A stretch of DNA of 64,000 nt from Mycobacterium sp. PS03-16 (GCF_004570325.1 NZ_SPQO01000004.1:177377-241376), one strand, 5' to 3'; positions 18,542 through 28,734 are shown, numbered from the stretch's first letter. A program made the numbers and translations. Notes: generated by a model from the sequence alone, not told the origin.

Positions 18542-20128
18542 GTGAGTCTCCCCGTTGTACTGATAGCCGACAAACTCGCCGAGAGCACCGTCGCCGCCCT
18601 CGGTGACCAGGTGGAAGTGCGCTGGGTCGACGGTCCGGACCGCGAGAAGCTGCTGGCCGCCGTGCCCGAGGCCGACGCTCTGCTGGTGCGTTCGGCGACC
18701 ACCGTCGACGCCGAGGTGCTGGCCGCGGCGCCTCGACTGAAGATCGTGGCCCGGGCCGGTGTCGGTCTGGACAACGTCGACGTCGACGCCGCCACCGCCC
18801 GCGGTGTGCTGGTGGTCAACGCGCCCACCTCCAACATCCACAGCGCCGCCGAGCACGCGCTCGCGCTGCTGCTGTCGGCCGCCCGCCAGGTCCCCGCCGC
18901 CGACGCGACCCTGCGCGCGCACACCTGGAAGCGGTCGTCGTTCTCGGGCACCGAGATCTTCGGCAAGACCGTCGGTGTGGTGGGCCTCGGCCGCATCGGC
19001 CAGCTGGTCGCGGCCCGGTTGGCCGCGTTCGGCACGCACGTCGTCGCCTACGACCCGTACGTGTCGCCGGCGCGGGCCGCCCAGCTCGGCATCGAACTGC
19101 TGACCCTCGACGAGCTGCTGGGCCGCGCCGACTTCATCTCGGTGCACCTGCCCAAGACGCCGGAGACGGCCGGGTTGATCGGCACCGAGGCGCTCGCCAA
19201 GACCAAGCCGGGCGTCATCATCGTCAACGCCGCGCGCGGTGGGCTGATCGACGAGCAGGCGCTGGCCGACGCCATCACCAGCGGGCACGTCCGCGCCGCC
19301 GGGCTCGACGTGTTCGCCACCGAACCCTGCACCGACAGCCCGCTGTTCGAGCTGCCGCAGGTCGTGGTCACCCCGCACCTGGGAGCTTCGACCGTCGAGG
19401 CGCAGGACCGGGCCGGCACCGACGTGGCGGCCAGCGTGCGGTTGGCGCTGGCCGGTGAGTTCGTGCCCGACGCGGTCAACGTCGGCGGCGGCGTGGTCGG
19501 CGAGGAGGTCGCGCCGTGGCTGGACCTGGTCCGCAAGCTGGGCCTGCTGATCGGTGCGCTGTCCTCGGAGCTGCCGGCGTCGCTGGCCGTGCAGGTGCGC
19601 GGTGAGCTGGCCTCCGAAGACGTTGGCGTACTGCGCCTCTCGGCACTGCGCGGGCTGTTCTCGGCCGTCATCGAAGATCCGGTGACGTTCGTCAACGCGC
19701 CCTCGCTGGCCGCCGAGCGCGGTGTCGAGGCGAGCATCTCGACCGCCTCGGAGAGCCCGAACCATCGCAGCGTGGTCGACGTGCGGGCGGTGTGTGCCGA
19801 CGGTTCGGTGTGCAACGTCGCGGGGACGCTGTCCGGGCCGCAGCAGGTCGAGAAGATCGTGCAGATCAACGGCCGTAACTTCGATCTGCGCGCCGAAGGG
19901 GTGAACCTGATCGTGAACTACGCCGATCAGCCGGGCGCGCTGGGCAAGATCGGCACCCTGCTCGGCGCCGCCGACGTCAACATCCTCGCCGCGCAGCTCA
20001 GTCAGGACGCCGAGGGCCCCGGCGCGACGATCCTGCTGCGCCTCGACCGCGACGTGCCTGCCGAGGTGCGGACCGCCATCGCCGACTCGGTCGGCGCCAA
20101 GACACTGGAAGTGGTTGATCTGTCGTGA
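18542..20128 (+). CDS. serA: D-3-phosphoglycerate dehydrogenase
   Basis: Oxidises 3-phosphoglycerate to 3-phosphohydroxypyruvate, the first step of serine synthesis. The 528 residues are of the long type: a catalytic and NAD domain ([18 protein letters not shown], about 147-164; catalytic His in PHLGAST), an intervening allosteric domain (about 300-450) and a C-terminal ACT domain ([16 protein letters not shown]). This form is feedback-inhibited by serine in M. tuberculosis. GTG 18542. Its stop is followed within 8 bp by leuB. Confidence 0.97.
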   Translation: MSLPVVLIADKLAESTVAALGDQVEVRWVDGPDREKLLAAVPEADALLVRSATTVDAEVLAAAPRLKIVARAGVGLDNVDVDAATARGVLVVNAPTSNIHSAAEHALALLLSAARQVPAADATLRAHTWKRSSFSGTEIFGKTVGVVGLGRIGQLVAARLAAFGTHVVAYDPYVSPARAAQLGIELLTLDELLGRADFISVHLPKTPETAGLIGTEALAKTKPGVIIVNAARGGLIDEQALADAITSGHVRAAGLDVFATEPCTDSPLFELPQVVVTPHLGASTVEAQDRAGTDVAASVRLALAGEFVPDAVNVGGGVVGEEVAPWLDLVRKLGLLIGALSSELPASLAVQVRGELASEDVGVLRLSALRGLFSAVIEDPVTFVNAPSLAAERGVEASISTASESPNHRSVVDVRAVCADGSVCNVAGTLSGPQQVEKIVQINGRNFDLRAEGVNLIVNYADQPGALGKIGTLLGAADVNILAAQLSQDAEGPGATILLRLDRDVPAEVRTAIADSVGAKTLEVVDLS

Positions 20129-20136
20129 CATCCGCG

Positions 20137-21147
20137 ATGAGACTGGCGATCGTCGCCGGCGACGGCATCGGGCCCGAGGTGATCGGCGAAGCCGTCAAGG
20201 TGCTCGACGTGGTGCGGCCGAACGTCGAGAAGACGAGCTACGACCTGGGAGCGCGGCGTTTCCACGCCACCGGCGAGATCCTGCCCGACTCGGTGCTCGG
20301 GGAACTGCGTTCCCACGACGCGATCCTGCTCGGTGCGATCGGCGACCCGTCGGTGCCCAGCGGGGTGCTCGAGCGGGGCCTGTTGCTGCGCATCAGGTTC
20401 GAACTCGACCACCACATCAACCTGCGCCCGGCCCGGCTCTACCCCGGGGTGGCCAGCCCGCTCGCCGGCGATCCCGCCATCGACTTCGTCGTGGTGCGGG
20501 AGGGCACCGAGGGCCCGTACACGGGCACCGGCGGTGCGATCCGGGTCGGTACCCCGCACGAGGTCGCCACCGAGGTGAGCCTCAACACGGCCTTCGGGGT
20601 GCGCCGCGTGGTCGACGACGCGTTCCGGCGCGCGCAGCAGCGCCGCAAACACCTGACGCTGGTGCACAAGAACAACGTGCTGACCTTCGCCGGTGCGCTG
20701 TGGTGGCGCACCGTGCAGGAGGTGGCCGCCGGATATCCGGACGTCGAGGTCGCCTACCAGCACGTCGACGCCGCGACCATTCACATGGTGACCGATCCGG
20801 GCCGCTTCGACGTGATCGTCACCGACAACCTGTTCGGCGACATCGTCACCGATCTGGCCGCCGCGGTGTGCGGCGGCATCGGGCTGGCCGCCAGCGGCAA
20901 CATCGATGCCACCCGCACCAACCCGTCGATGTTCGAACCCGTCCACGGCAGCGCGCCCGACATCGCCGGGCAGGGGCTGGCGGACCCGACGGCGGCGATC
21001 ATGTCGGTGGCACTGCTGCTCTCGCACGTGGGCGACCACGAGGCGGCGGCGCGGGTGGACAAGGCGGTGGCCGAGCACCTGTCGAGCCGCGGTGACGAGA
21101 AGATGTCGACCTCCGCGATCGGTGACCGGATCGCCGGTCTGCTGTAG
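20137..21147 (+). CDS. leuB: 3-isopropylmalate dehydrogenase
   Basis: Oxidatively decarboxylates 3-isopropylmalate in leucine synthesis, using NAD+ and Mg2+. ATG 20137 gives 336 residues starting [15 protein letters not shown], the length of mycobacterial LeuB. A GTG at 20125 overlapping the serA stop (GTGA) would add four residues and is the alternative. Motifs include the substrate arginines in [12 protein letters not shown], the catalytic Lys in HKNNVLTF, the metal site [13 protein letters not shown] and [11 protein letters not shown]. leuCD lie at 29.9-31.9 kb. Confidence 0.96.
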   Translation: MRLAIVAGDGIGPEVIGEAVKVLDVVRPNVEKTSYDLGARRFHATGEILPDSVLGELRSHDAILLGAIGDPSVPSGVLERGLLLRIRFELDHHINLRPARLYPGVASPLAGDPAIDFVVVREGTEGPYTGTGGAIRVGTPHEVATEVSLNTAFGVRRVVDDAFRRAQQRRKHLTLVHKNNVLTFAGALWWRTVQEVAAGYPDVEVAYQHVDAATIHMVTDPGRFDVIVTDNLFGDIVTDLAAAVCGGIGLAASGNIDATRTNPSMFEPVHGSAPDIAGQGLADPTAAIMSVALLLSHVGDHEAAARVDKAVAEHLSSRGDEKMSTSAIGDRIAGLL

Positions 21148-21720
21148 GTGACGCCGGCGCGGCAGTGCTGGCTGTTCGCGATCGGCTCGTCGCTGTTCGC
21201 GCTGGCGACCGCGCCGGGCTTCGCCCCGCTCGCCGGTGCCGGCGCGGCCAACGTGCTGTGCTTCGCCGGCTCCTTCTTCTTCACCAGCGCGGCGTGGATT
21301 CAGCTGTCGCGGTCGCGGGACCGGCCGCGGGCCGAATGGCTCTCGGCGGCCACCCAGTTCATGGGCACGCTGCTGTTCAACGTGAGCACCGGCGCGGCGG
21401 TGTGGGCGCACGCGGTCGCCGCCGAGCGGCGGCTGGTGTGGGCGCCGGACGCGACCGGTTCGGCGGCGTTCCTCGTCAGCGGGGCACTGGGCATCGTGGC
21501 GGTGAGCGCGAGCGCCGGGCTGGTCGCGGCGCGGTCGCGGGACTGGCAGGCGCAGTGGATCAACATGATCGGCTGTGTGGCGTTCGGGGTCTCCGCGGTG
21601 GGCGCCTTCGTCAGACCCACCGGCGTGACCGCGGATGCGTTGCTGGCCAACACCGGCACGTTCACCGGGGCACTGTGCTTTCTGGCCGCGGCGTTGCTGG
21701 TGCTGCCGCGCCGGGCATGA
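21148..21720 (+). CDS. Integral membrane protein, YrhK-like (tentative)
   Basis: A 190-residue hydrophobic protein with about five membrane spans. GTG 21148 begins at the very next base after the leuB stop, so it is co-transcribed with leuB. FFFTSAAWIQL, FMGTLLFNVST and WINMIGCVAFGVSAVGAF resemble mycobacterial proteins annotated with YrhK-like domains, from memory. The last 59 bp overlap the 3' end of the convergent amidohydrolase gene. Function unknown. Confidence 0.65.
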   Translation: MTPARQCWLFAIGSSLFALATAPGFAPLAGAGAANVLCFAGSFFFTSAAWIQLSRSRDRPRAEWLSAATQFMGTLLFNVSTGAAVWAHAVAAERRLVWAPDATGSAAFLVSGALGIVAVSASAGLVAARSRDWQAQWINMIGCVAFGVSAVGAFVRPTGVTADALLANTGTFTGALCFLAAALLVLPRRA

Positions 21721-22936
21721 GGCCGGCGCGGTCCACGGCGACCGCACCGTCCTTGAGGACCAGCAGGATGTTGGCCGGTTCGGCGAGCGCGTCGATGTCG
21801 GTGAGCGGATCGCCCGCCACGACGACGAGGTCGGCGACCTTACCGGCCTCGACGGTGCCCAGCCGGTCCGACAGCCCGCACAGCTCGGCCGAGGTCGCGG
21901 TGGCCGCCACGATGGCCTGCATCGGTGTCAGACCGGCGAAGCGGACCAGCAACCCGAGCTCGGCGAGATTGCTGCCGTGCCGGGGGCCCAGCCCGGCGTC
22001 GGTGCCGACGGCGATCTTCACCCCGGCCGCTGCCGACGCGGCGATCGACTCGTGCGCGAGACCGTGCCAGTGGGCGCTCTTCTCGCGGCCGGCCGGCGAG
22101 GAGGTCACCTCCGCCATCGTCTCGAGCAGGGTCGGCACCAGGAAGATGCCGGCGTCGACCATCCGGCGGCGCAGGGTGTCATCGAGTGCGTAGCCGTGCT
22201 CGATGCTGGTGACGCCCGCGTCGACGGCCGCTTCGATCCCCACGCGGCCGATCGCGTGCGCCGCGACTCGCTTGTGCCCATGGGCGGTTGCCTCGGCGAC
22301 CACCGCGGCGATCAGCTCGGTCCGCATGCCGAGCCAGTCCGGTTGATCGCTGGGCGAGCTGACCCCGCCGCTGGAGGCTACCTTGATGACGTCGGCGCCC
22401 GCCGCGATGAGTTCGCGGGTGCGCCGGCGTGCCTCGTCGACGGTGTCGACCAGTGACCCACCGATCAACGGCGTGAGGTCCAGTCCGGACGGCAGGCGGA
22501 AGTCGGCGTGTCCGCAGCTCTGGCTCATCATGTCGACGGCCACCAGCAGTCGCGGGCCGGGGATGAGGCCGTCGGCCACCGCGTCGCGGACCCCGGCGTC
22601 GATCCCCATGAGATCGCGCGCCGTGGTGACCCCGTTGTGCAGCGTGGTGCGCAGCCGCTCGATGAGCTCGAAGTGGCGGTAGGACGGTGGACGCAGCGCG
22701 AGGTCCAGTGGCGGGACGCCTGCGCCGGGCAGGGTGAAGTGGACGTGACAGTCGAAGAACCCGGGGCAGATGGTGTGACCGCCCACGTCGACGCGGGGTG
22801 CGTCGGTCGTGGGCGCATCGGAAAGCGTGCCCACCCAGGTTATTTGACCGTCCTCGATCAGGACCGCGGCGTCGGTCAGAGGTTCGGCGCCGGTGCCGTC
22901 GATGAGGGTGGCGTGGTGCAGCAGTAGGCGTCGCAT
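21662..22936 (-). CDS. Amidohydrolase-family protein
   Basis: A 424-residue metal-dependent hydrolase of the imidazolonepropionase/prolidase-like branch. Metal ligands are visible as HVH in DCHVHF (residues about 62-67), a candidate bridging lysine in DVIKVASSGG, His in AHAIG and EHGYA, and Asp in GTDAGLGP. Substrate unknown. ATG 22936 is preferred over an in-frame TTG nine bases upstream. It is separated by 28 bp from the ABM-monooxygenase gene in the same direction and may be co-transcribed. Its 3' end overlaps the convergent membrane-protein gene by 59 bp. Confidence 0.82.
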   Translation of the reverse strand: MRRLLLHHATLIDGTGAEPLTDAAVLIEDGQITWVGTLSDAPTTDAPRVDVGGHTICPGFFDCHVHFTLPGAGVPPLDLALRPPSYRHFELIERLRTTLHNGVTTARDLMGIDAGVRDAVADGLIPGPRLLVAVDMMSQSCGHADFRLPSGLDLTPLIGGSLVDTVDEARRRTRELIAAGADVIKVASSGGVSSPSDQPDWLGMRTELIAAVVAEATAHGHKRVAAHAIGRVGIEAAVDAGVTSIEHGYALDDTLRRRMVDAGIFLVPTLLETMAEVTSSPAGREKSAHWHGLAHESIAASAAAGVKIAVGTDAGLGPRHGSNLAELGLLVRFAGLTPMQAIVAATATSAELCGLSDRLGTVEAGKVADLVVVAGDPLTDIDALAEPANILLVLKDGAVAVDRAGLMPGAAAPATPRPESTVPR

Positions 22937-22964
22937 CGCGGCCAACCTACCGCGTGGCCGGTCG

Positions 22965-23288
22965 CTACGGGGCGTGCACCGAGTCGACTGTGTACAGGTG
23001 CGGATCGAATCCGAGTGCGAGCTCGGCGGCCCTGGCCATGTGGTCGCGGGCGACCGGGTCGGACAGCATCGCCCGGTACTCCTCGGCGCTGTCCCACTGG
23101 GCGTAGTTGACGACGCGGGTCCCGTCGACCGCGACGTGGATGTTGGCCGACCGGAATCCGGCGATGTGGCGCATCACGTCCTCGGTCGCGCGGTCGAGCA
23201 GATCGGCGAGTTCCCGGGCGCGGTGTGGTTCGACGGTGAAGACGTTGATCAGGGTGGCGACCGGGCTGTGTCGGACGATCGTGGTCAT
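22965..23288 (-). CDS. Antibiotic-biosynthesis monooxygenase (ABM)-like protein
   Basis: A 107-residue ferredoxin-fold protein with an ABM-type pattern: LINVFTVEPHRARELADLLD, then GFRSANIHVAVDGTRVVNYAQW and EEYRAML. Small ABM proteins are cofactor-free oxygenases or quinol-handling proteins. It is divergent from a MarR regulator with two matching operators between, so it is probably that regulator's target, induced by an aromatic or quinone-like ligand (inference). ATG 23288. Confidence 0.75.
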   Translation of the reverse strand: MTTIVRHSPVATLINVFTVEPHRARELADLLDRATEDVMRHIAGFRSANIHVAVDGTRVVNYAQWDSAEEYRAMLSDPVARDHMARAAELALGFDPHLYTVDSVHAP

Positions 23289-23303
23289 CGCTGTCCCCTT
23301 CTA

Positions 23304-23352
23304 TGTCAGGTTCCTTACACGCAGACCGTAGCACTGTGTAAGGTTCCTGACA
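23304..23352. promoter_or_regulatory. Twin MarR-type operators between the ABM gene and marR
   Basis: TGTCAGGTTCCTTACA (23304-23319) and TGTAAGGTTCCTGACA (23337-23352) are each dyads of the form TGTnAGG-N2-CCTnACA. Together they form a larger inverted repeat centred near 23328. The second ends on the A of the regulator's start codon (23352), and the first lies 16 bp before the ABM start. Divergent autorepression is the likely mode. Confidence 0.8.
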
Positions 23353-23789
23353 TGTCCGCGGAGGTGGAGAGCGGTGTCGGATACGGCGTCAAGCGGGTGC
23401 AGCAGGCGCTTCGGAGGCGCTGCGATGCGGCGTTGCGGCCGACGGGCCTGTCGATGTCGCAGTACGCCGTGCTGCGCGCGCTGGCCGACCATCCGGACGC
23501 CTCGGGCGCGGAGCTCGCCAGGCTGTGTTTCGTGACGCGCCAGTCGTTACAGGGCGTGCTCTCGGATCTGCGCGCCGCGCGGTGGGTGGACGACTCCCCG
23601 ACGCAGATGCCCGGGCGGGCGAGGGCGTTGGCGTTGACGCCGGCCGGTCGCCGTCGGCTCGGCGCCGCGCACAGCGCGGTGCTCGCCGTGGAGGACGAGA
23701 TGCTCGCCGGGCTCACCGCCCGGGCGCGCATACAGTTGGCCCGGCTGCTGGCCCGGTGTGCGGACAACCTCGAAGGTCGTTGCGACTGA
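23352..23789 (+). CDS. MarR-family transcriptional regulator
   Basis: A 145-residue winged-helix regulator. The recognition region is SGAELARLCFVTRQSLQGVLSDLRAARWVDD (about residues 57-87 across two helices and the wing approach), followed by the wing RARALALTPAGRRRL. ATG 23352 coincides with the end of a dyad operator; the mRNA may be leaderless or nearly so. It likely represses itself and the divergent ABM gene. Ligand unknown. Confidence 0.85.
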   Translation: MSAEVESGVGYGVKRVQQALRRRCDAALRPTGLSMSQYAVLRALADHPDASGAELARLCFVTRQSLQGVLSDLRAARWVDDSPTQMPGRARALALTPAGRRRLGAAHSAVLAVEDEMLAGLTARARIQLARLLARCADNLEGRCD

Positions 23790-23819
23790 GACCTTTCGCG
23801 GCGATGCCCGGCCGGTCGG

Positions 23820-25010
23820 TCAGACGGGGTCGGGTTCGGAATGCACCGGAACCAGGGGCAGTGCGATCAGCGGCAGCACCGCCAGCACGCCGAACGCGGC
23901 GGTATACCCGGCCACGCCGATCAGCCCGCCGAACACCGGCGCCGATACGGCCGAGGCGAGGTGCTGGCTGGTGTTCTGGGTGCCCAGTGCCCGGCCGCTC
24001 CAGAACGGACCGGCGATCTCGGCGATCGCGGTGAACGCCAACCCGTTGTCGGACACCGTGATCATCGAGGCGACGACCATCAGCGCCACGGCCACCGGGG
24101 AACCGAACGCATCGGTCACCGCGAGCAGGGCCAGCGTCAGCGCGGCGGCCGAGGCGATCCAGCGGATCGGCCGCAGCCGGCGCCCGACCCGGTCGGACAG
24201 GTACCCGGCGGCGATCCGGCCACCGGCGCCGAGGAGTTGGGCGACGGTGACCAGGGCGCCGGCCGACGCCGCGGACCACTGTCGTTCGGCCATCAGCCAC
24301 ACCAGCGTGAAGGTCCAGATCACCGCCTGCGGTATCACCAGGAGCACGGATGCGGCGTGGATCCGCCACAGCACGGCGGCCCCGCGGTACGGATTGGCCA
24401 GGTGTTCGGCCGGTGCCTGGGCACGCGGCGGGCGTGGTGGGTCCAGGACGCCGATCAGGCAGAGCGCGGCCGAGATCGCGCACACGACGGCGGGGAACAG
24501 CAGTGCCGCGGAGACGCCGTGGCTCTCGGCGACCCGCGGAATCACCAACGCCCCCAGGCCCACCCCGAGCGGCACCGCGGTCTGCCGGATACCCATCACC
24601 AGACCGCGCTTGTCGGGCGGGAACCAGCCGACCACCAGACGGCCGCTGGCCGAATTGCTGCTCGCGGCGGCCATTCCGCCGAGGAACAGCAGAGCTCCCA
24701 CGGCGGGGAGGGAGTCGACGGCCGCCGCGGCGAAGGCGGCCGCCGCGGTGAGCACCGAACCCAGGGTCAGCACGAGACGTTCGCCGAACCGGTCCACCAC
24801 GTAGCCCCACGCGATCAGCGTCACCACCATGCCGAAACTCGGCATCGACGACATCAGGCCGGCCAGCGCGAGGTCGAGGCCGCGCTCGGTGTGCAGCGTC
24901 GGGATGAGGAACGCCACACCGTTGATGAAGACGTTGGCACACATCGTCGAGGTGAGGGCGAGCATCAGCATCGACCACCGCCGTAGCGTGCCGATGCCGG
25001 TTGCCTCCAT
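23820..25010 (-). CDS. Major facilitator superfamily transporter
   Basis: A 396-residue protein with 12 predicted membrane spans. The MFS loop-2/3 signature is visible as GYVVDRFGERLVL (about residues 68-80), and its second-half counterpart as GYLSDRVGRRLRP. It occupies the place of Rv2994, an MFS gene, in the H37Rv order. ATG 25010 was chosen because the upstream frame is hydrophilic and runs into the divergent gene. The substrate cannot be inferred. The stop is 31 bp from the marR stop, convergent. Confidence 0.85.
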   Translation of the reverse strand: MEATGIGTLRRWSMLMLALTSTMCANVFINGVAFLIPTLHTERGLDLALAGLMSSMPSFGMVVTLIAWGYVVDRFGERLVLTLGSVLTAAAAFAAAAVDSLPAVGALLFLGGMAAASSNSASGRLVVGWFPPDKRGLVMGIRQTAVPLGVGLGALVIPRVAESHGVSAALLFPAVVCAISAALCLIGVLDPPRPPRAQAPAEHLANPYRGAAVLWRIHAASVLLVIPQAVIWTFTLVWLMAERQWSAASAGALVTVAQLLGAGGRIAAGYLSDRVGRRLRPIRWIASAAALTLALLAVTDAFGSPVAVALMVVASMITVSDNGLAFTAIAEIAGPFWSGRALGTQNTSQHLASAVSAPVFGGLIGVAGYTAAFGVLAVLPLIALPLVPVHSEPDPV

Positions 25011-25112
25011 CGCTCCATGGTGACACGTCCATCTCAGATACTTGAACCATCGTCTCAGCATCCGAGAGCGTCGATCGTGCTGCGTACCGTGGCGGCCGTG
25101 ATCGGGACACGG

Positions 25113-26306
25113 ATGGTGCGTGGCGTGGCGGCGGTGATGCTCGCGGGCGGTCTGGCGGTGGCCGCACCGCCGGTGCCGGCGGTGGCGGCCACGCCCGACT
25201 GGTCGGGGCTCGACGCCCGCTCCTACGACGGCGCGCGGCCCCCGGCGGGCACGCTGATCACCGAGGTGCCGTTGGCGCGCCCGCTGTGGGTCCGCGGCGC
25301 GGGGCATGCCTATCGCATCGCCTACGCCACCGTCGACCAGCACGACCGGCCCGCGGTGAGCACCGCGGCGGTGTTCGTCCCGCCGGGCGAGGCTCCGCGG
25401 GGCGGCTGGCCGGTGATCGCCTGGGCGCACGGCACCGTCGGGCTCGGCGACGACTGCACGCCCTCGGCGCTGCCGCGCAGCCCCCGGGACGACGAGTACC
25501 TGACGCACTGGCTGGAGCAGGGCTACGCCGTCGTCGGTACCGACTACACCGGCCTGGGCACCCCGGGGCTGATGAGCTACCTCAACAGCGTCGCCTCGGC
25601 GCGCGCCCTCGTCGACTCCGTGGTGGCCGCGCACGGCCTGGCGGTGCCGCTGTCGGCGAAGTGGGCCATCGTCGGCCAGTCCCAGGGCGGTGCCGCGGCG
25701 GTCAGCGGCGCGCGCTGGGCCACCGAGTTCAGCCGCGGCAGCGGGCTGGACTACCGCGGGGTCGTGGCCACCGGGACCCCCGCCAACATCGAGCGGGTGG
25801 TCAAGCACGCCGGCCCCGACATGGTGCTGCCGCCGGAGCTCGGCCCCGCGGCCAACAGCTACGCCGCCTACATCGTGGCCGGATTCGCAGAGGCGCACCC
25901 CGAGCTCGACGTCGACGGCGTGCTCACCCCGGCCGGGCGGGACGCCGCGCGGCTGGCCGAAACCCTGTGCACACCGGCGCTCGACGAGGCGCTGCGCGCC
26001 CGCACCCCGGCGGACTTCTTCAGCGCGCCGCTGACCTCGCTGCCCGGCGCCGCCGACGCGCTCGACCGGTACCTCGGCATCCCGACCGACGGCTATGACC
26101 GGCCCCTGCTGCTCGGAGTCGGCCTGCGCGACCGCGACGTCCCGCCGAACTCGACGCTGAGCTTCGCCGACGAACTGACCGCCAACGGCCAGGACGTGAC
26201 GCTGCGGGTCTACCCCGATCAGGACCACGGCGGCACGGTGCTGGCGTCGCTGCCGGACTCCACCGCGTTCCTGCGCACCGCGCTCGGCGGGGGCGCAGGC
26301 GGCTGA
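25113..26306 (+). CDS. Secreted lipase-like alpha/beta hydrolase
   Basis: A 397-residue secreted hydrolase of the secretory-lipase (LIP) type. ATG 25113 gives a compact signal peptide (MVRGVAAVMLAGGLAVAA, cleavage near PAVAATP); GTG 25098 would add five residues and is possible. The nucleophile elbow is GQSQGG, preceded by IAWAHGTVG (oxyanion side); the catalytic His is probably in DQDHGG near the C-terminus. Likely acts on esters outside the cell. The FAH-family gene follows after 16 bp. Confidence 0.78.
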   Translation: MVRGVAAVMLAGGLAVAAPPVPAVAATPDWSGLDARSYDGARPPAGTLITEVPLARPLWVRGAGHAYRIAYATVDQHDRPAVSTAAVFVPPGEAPRGGWPVIAWAHGTVGLGDDCTPSALPRSPRDDEYLTHWLEQGYAVVGTDYTGLGTPGLMSYLNSVASARALVDSVVAAHGLAVPLSAKWAIVGQSQGGAAAVSGARWATEFSRGSGLDYRGVVATGTPANIERVVKHAGPDMVLPPELGPAANSYAAYIVAGFAEAHPELDVDGVLTPAGRDAARLAETLCTPALDEALRARTPADFFSAPLTSLPGAADALDRYLGIPTDGYDRPLLLGVGLRDRDVPPNSTLSFADELTANGQDVTLRVYPDQDHGGTVLASLPDSTAFLRTALGGGAGG

Positions 26307-26322
26307 CACTAGGCTGGCAGCC

Positions 26323-27108
26323 ATGCGCCTTGGTCGAATCGCCAGCCCTGACGGGGTGGCCTTTGTCAGCATCGAGGGAGCGCCCGACGATCCCGAGACC
26401 GTGGTCAAGGAGATCGCCGAGCATCCCTTCGGCACCCCCACCTTCACCGGCCGGTCGTGGCCGCTCGCCGACGTCCGGCTGCTCGCGCCGATCCTGGCCA
26501 GCAAGGTGGTGGCGATCGGGAAGAACTACGCCGCGCACATCGAGGAGATGGGCGGCGGGCACTTCCCCGACCCGGTGATCTTCCTCAAACCCAACACCGC
26601 GATCGTCGGGCCGAACGTGCCGATCCAGTTGCCTGCCAACGCGAACCCGGTGCACTTCGAGGGTGAGTTGGCCGTGGTGATCGGACGGCCGTGCAAGGAC
26701 GTGCCCGCGGCGCGCGCGGCCGAGAACATCCTGGGGTACACCATCGCCAACGACGTGTCGGCCCGCGACCAGCAGAAGGCGGACGGCCAGTGGGTCCGGG
26801 CCAAGGGCCACGACACCTTCTGCCCGGTGGGCCCGTGGATCGCCACCGACCTCGATCCGGCCGATCTGGATCTGCGCACCGAGGTGAACGGGGAGCTCAA
26901 GCAGCACAGCCGGACCTCGCTGATGATGCACGACGTGGGCGCCATCGTGGAGTGGGTCTCGGCGGTGATGACCCTGCTGCCCGGTGACCTGATCCTCACC
27001 GGCACACCGGAGGGCGTGGGGCCGATCGAGGACGGCGACACCGTCGCCATCACCGTCGAGGGTATCGGCACGTTGTCCAATCCCGTTGTACGCAAAGGAA
27101 AGTCATGA
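26323..27108 (+). CDS. Fumarylacetoacetate hydrolase (FAH) family protein
   Basis: A 261-residue FAH-fold enzyme, the family of 2-hydroxyhepta-2,4-diene-1,7-dioate isomerases, fumarylpyruvate hydrolases and oxaloacetate decarboxylases. Metal and active-site residues are in [21 protein letters not shown] and [10 protein letters not shown]. It corresponds to Rv2993c. Its stop overlaps the gltX start (ATGA, 27105-27108), a coupling also present in the H37Rv order as I recall it. The metabolic substrate is unknown; the coupling to a tRNA synthetase is unexplained. Confidence 0.85.
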   Translation: MRLGRIASPDGVAFVSIEGAPDDPETVVKEIAEHPFGTPTFTGRSWPLADVRLLAPILASKVVAIGKNYAAHIEEMGGGHFPDPVIFLKPNTAIVGPNVPIQLPANANPVHFEGELAVVIGRPCKDVPAARAAENILGYTIANDVSARDQQKADGQWVRAKGHDTFCPVGPWIATDLDPADLDLRTEVNGELKQHSRTSLMMHDVGAIVEWVSAVMTLLPGDLILTGTPEGVGPIEDGDTVAITVEGIGTLSNPVVRKGKS

Positions 27109-28589
27109 CCGCCGCGTCGCCGGAAACCGTCCGGGTCCGCTTCTGCCCGTCGCCGACCGGCACGCCGCACGTCGGCCTGATCCGCACCGCGCTGTTCAAC
27201 TGGGCCTACGCCCGCCACACCGGTGGGGCGTTCGTGTTCCGCATCGAGGACACCGATGCCCAGCGCGACAGCGAGGAAAGCTATCTGGCGCTGCTCGACG
27301 CCCTGAGCTGGCTGGGGCTCGACTATGACGAGGGTCCCGAGGTCGGCGGGCCCTACGCGCCGTACCGGCAGTCGCAGCGCCGGGAGCTCTACTCCGACGT
27401 GGTGGCGCGGCTGGTGGCGGCGGGGGAGGCCTACGAGGCGTTCTCCACCGCCGAGGAGGTCGAGGCGCGGCACGTGGCCGCCGGACGAAACCCCAAGCTG
27501 GGCTACGACAACTTCGACCGCGACCTCACCGATGAGCAGCGCGCGGCGTACCGTGCCGAGGGCCGTAACCCGGTGATCCGCTTGCGGATGCCCGATGTGG
27601 ACATCACCTGGCGCGACCTGGTGCGGGGGGAGACCACGTTCGCCGGGGGCTCGATCCCCGACTTCGCGCTGACCCGCGGGACCGGTGAGCCGCTGTACAC
27701 GCTGGTCAATCCCGTCGACGACGCGCTGATGAACATCACCCATGTGTTGCGCGGTGAAGATCTGCTGCCGTCCACGCCGCGCCAGATCGCCCTGTACCAG
27801 GCGCTGATCCGCCTCGGGGTGGCCGAGCGGGTGCCGGAGTTCGCGCACCTGCCGAGCGTCCTGGGCGACGGGAACAAGAAGCTCTCCAAACGGGATCCGC
27901 AGTCGAACCTGTTCCTGCACCGCGACCGCGGGTTCATTCCCGAGGGCCTGCTGAACTACCTCGCGCTGCTGGGCTGGGGCATCGCCGACGACCGCGACGT
28001 GTTCAGCATCAAGGAAATGGTGGCCGCCTTCGACGTCGCCGACGTCAACTCCAATCCGGCGCGCTTCGACCAGAAGAAGGCCGACGCGCTCAACGCCGAG
28101 CACATCCGGATGCTCGACGAGGCCGACTTCACCGCCCGGCTGCGGGATTACTTCGTCGCCCACGGCCACGACACCGGCCTCGACGACGCCGATTTCGCCG
28201 AGGCCGCCCGCTTGGTGCAGACCCGCATCGTGGTGCTCGGTGACGCCTGGGATCTGCTCAAGTTCCTCGACGAGGCGTCGTTCGCCCTCGACGAGAGGTC
28301 CGCCGCCAAGGAGCTCAAGGCCGACGCGGTGCCGGTGCTCGACGCCGCGCTGGCCGCCCTCGAGGCGGTCGGGGAGTGGACCACCACGGCGATCGAGGAG
28401 GCGCTCAAACAGGCGCTGCTCGAGGGCCTCGAGCTCAAGCCGCGCAAAGCGTTCGGTCCGCTGCGCGTCGCGGCCACCGGCGCGTCGGTGAGCCCGCCGC
28501 TGTTCGAGTCGCTCGAACTGCTGGGCCGCGACCGCAGCCTGGGACGGCTGCGCGCCGGACGCGACCATGCGGCGGCGTCCGCGGGCTGA
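27105..28589 (+). CDS. gltX: Glutamyl-tRNA synthetase
   Basis: Charges tRNA-Glu, and also tRNA-Gln for later amidation by GatCAB. The 494 residues show the class I HIGH-type motif as [10 protein letters not shown] (about 12-21) and the KMSKS-type loop as KLSKRDP. A non-discriminating enzyme is expected because gatB is present and no glnS was seen here. ATG 27105 overlaps the FAH gene stop. Its two substrates, tRNA-Gln and tRNA-Glu, follow directly downstream on the same strand. Confidence 0.96.
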   Translation: MTAASPETVRVRFCPSPTGTPHVGLIRTALFNWAYARHTGGAFVFRIEDTDAQRDSEESYLALLDALSWLGLDYDEGPEVGGPYAPYRQSQRRELYSDVVARLVAAGEAYEAFSTAEEVEARHVAAGRNPKLGYDNFDRDLTDEQRAAYRAEGRNPVIRLRMPDVDITWRDLVRGETTFAGGSIPDFALTRGTGEPLYTLVNPVDDALMNITHVLRGEDLLPSTPRQIALYQALIRLGVAERVPEFAHLPSVLGDGNKKLSKRDPQSNLFLHRDRGFIPEGLLNYLALLGWGIADDRDVFSIKEMVAAFDVADVNSNPARFDQKKADALNAEHIRMLDEADFTARLRDYFVAHGHDTGLDDADFAEAARLVQTRIVVLGDAWDLLKFLDEASFALDERSAAKELKADAVPVLDAALAALEAVGEWTTTAIEEALKQALLEGLELKPRKAFGPLRVAATGASVSPPLFESLELLGRDRSLGRLRAGRDHAAASAG

Positions 28590-28734
28590 GCACGGGCCGG
28601 GTCGAGGTACCGTGGCGAAAGCGGCCGGAAATCTTTGGTAGTGTGCACGTCGGCCCCGGAACGGTGCGCGAGGGCGATCCTCATCGCGTATCCGGCCCGG
28701 AAAGCGTCTGTGACCTGCGGTGACAGGCGGCCAA

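Noticed and set aside
26526..28568. Long minus-strand open frame opposite gltX and the FAH gene
   Set aside because: Antisense to two secure coding sequences, no recognisable domain; composition is that of a reverse-frame shadow.
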